A stretch of 5,465 bases of DNA from an uncultured Eubacteriaceae bacterium (GTDB taxonomy: Bacteria; Bacillota; Clostridia; Lachnospirales; CAG-274). How positions within the stretch are numbered: the stretch's first letter is position 1; the number at the start of each line of letters is the position of its first letter. The stretch is taken from NCBI GenBank assembly GCA_947565475.1, contig CANOGI010000156.1, positions 1-5,465 of the forward strand, given 5' to 3'. The notes under the pieces were generated by a model. It ran no database searches, was not told the DNA's origin, and saw only the letters and a list, made by a program, of their open reading frames with translations. Positions 5,165-5,465 of this stretch are shown here, one piece after another. The translations under genes were made by a program, and so were the position numbers.

Positions 5165-5465
5165 AAAGAATACATTTTACTGACACGCTTATGTCATAAA
5201 TTTAGTATATTTGCGGTAAGAGCTGTGTTTTTAAGGTTATTTTACTGACAGACCTGTTAAAATCCTAATGTTTACTCCACAAATATATATTTTGGGGTAG
5301 TTTAAACAGAGGATGTGTTTTGTAGGTTTAACCGACAGAGGAAATCCCTTGTTTCTTAAACGGGGGAACTTACCCTTTTATTTGGGCGGAGCGCAAGCCA
5401 GGTTGCAAGGGCGAGCGGCAAAACGAAGTTTTGCGACCAGCCCCACACTGAATACAAAGGCGGAT
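5165..5465 (+). ncRNA. Candidate structured RNA, block B (second copy, runs off the window)
   Basis: No reading frame of note exists here. The order of elements parallels 360-565: GCGGTAAGAGCT, TTTTTAAGG, ACTGACAG (5243-5250), a hairpin ACTCCA/TGGGGT (5274-5279/5293-5298), ACCGACAGAGGAAATCC at 5330-5346, GGGGGAAC, a GC-rich hairpin region, then CTGAATACAAAGGCG at 5448-5462. An extra ACTGACA occurs at 5178-5184. The second variable arm is much longer than in block A (about 5384-5444, opened and closed by GGGC/GCCC) and contains a perfect stem GCAAAAC-GAA-GTTTTGC at 5418-5434. ATCC (5343-5346) can pair with GGAT at the window end. Whether it is a leader for a gene beyond 5465 or a free-standing RNA cannot be decided here. 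Confidence 0.5.
5384..5444 (+). repeat. GC-rich hairpin arm inside block B
   Basis: This segment is richer in G+C than everything around it. It opens with GGGC and closes with GCCC, contains GCGCAAGCCAGGTTGCAAGG, and ends with the perfect hairpin GCAAAAC-GAA-GTTTTGC (5418-5434). A degenerate copy of that hairpin is at 611-627, 50 bases after block A. It looks like a small hairpin element inserted in, or expanded from, the variable arm of the RNA. Confidence 0.45.

Noticed and set aside
5208..5226. GCGGTAAGAGCTGTG resembles the RNase P string GCGGTAAGAGCGCACC
   Set aside because: The other universally conserved RNase P elements (GAGGAAAGTCC start with ACAGAA and the P4 partner strand) are not present in the right order, and the parallel position in block A does not match.
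1..5465. CRISPR arrays, tRNA or rRNA genes, transposase remnants
   Set aside because: No regularly spaced direct repeats, cloverleaf with CCA/T-arm strings, rRNA strings or transposase motifs were seen on either strand.

Overview
The window looks like a chromosomal segment from a low-GC Clostridia (Bacillota). Coding DNA is AT-rich, ribosome binding sites are strong GGAGG-type, and TTG can serve as a start. The NAD+-dependent ligase belongs to the variant seen in Lachnospiraceae and related gut Clostridia. Everything recognisable lies on the + strand. The genus cannot be fixed from the sequence alone.

Layout: (1) Positions 1-51 are the last 16 codons of an unidentified gene, with a probable intrinsic terminator at about 203-247. 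(2) Positions 348-565 hold an extended -10 promoter followed by a probable structured, non-coding transcript (block A). (3) Positions 606-830 are a run of short hairpins, two of them terminator-like, and then an AT-rich leader. (4) Positions 1028-2515 encode an exported polysaccharide deacetylase with all NodB-type catalytic motifs and an N-terminal stalk resembling the copper-amine-oxidase-N family. (5) Positions 2516-2738 are an intergenic region with two inverted repeats, one a perfect 20-bp hairpin. (6) Positions 2739-4682 encode a full-length NAD+-dependent DNA ligase, LigA. (7) Positions about 4683-4868, starting directly after the ligA stop, look like 6S RNA (ssrS). (8) Positions 4869-5129 are AT-rich and contain hairpins but no gene. 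(9) From 5130 to the window end there is a good sigma-A-type promoter and a second copy of the conserved block (block B), cut off by the window edge.

The genes are housekeeping in character: cell-wall glycan modification, DNA ligation, and global control of RNA polymerase by 6S RNA. They do not form an obvious pathway. The most interesting signal is the pair of promoter-linked blocks A and B about 4.8 kb apart. They share short, nearly invariant strings in the same order, separated by hairpins of unrelated sequence. This is how a structured RNA family behaves, and I could not match it to a class I know.
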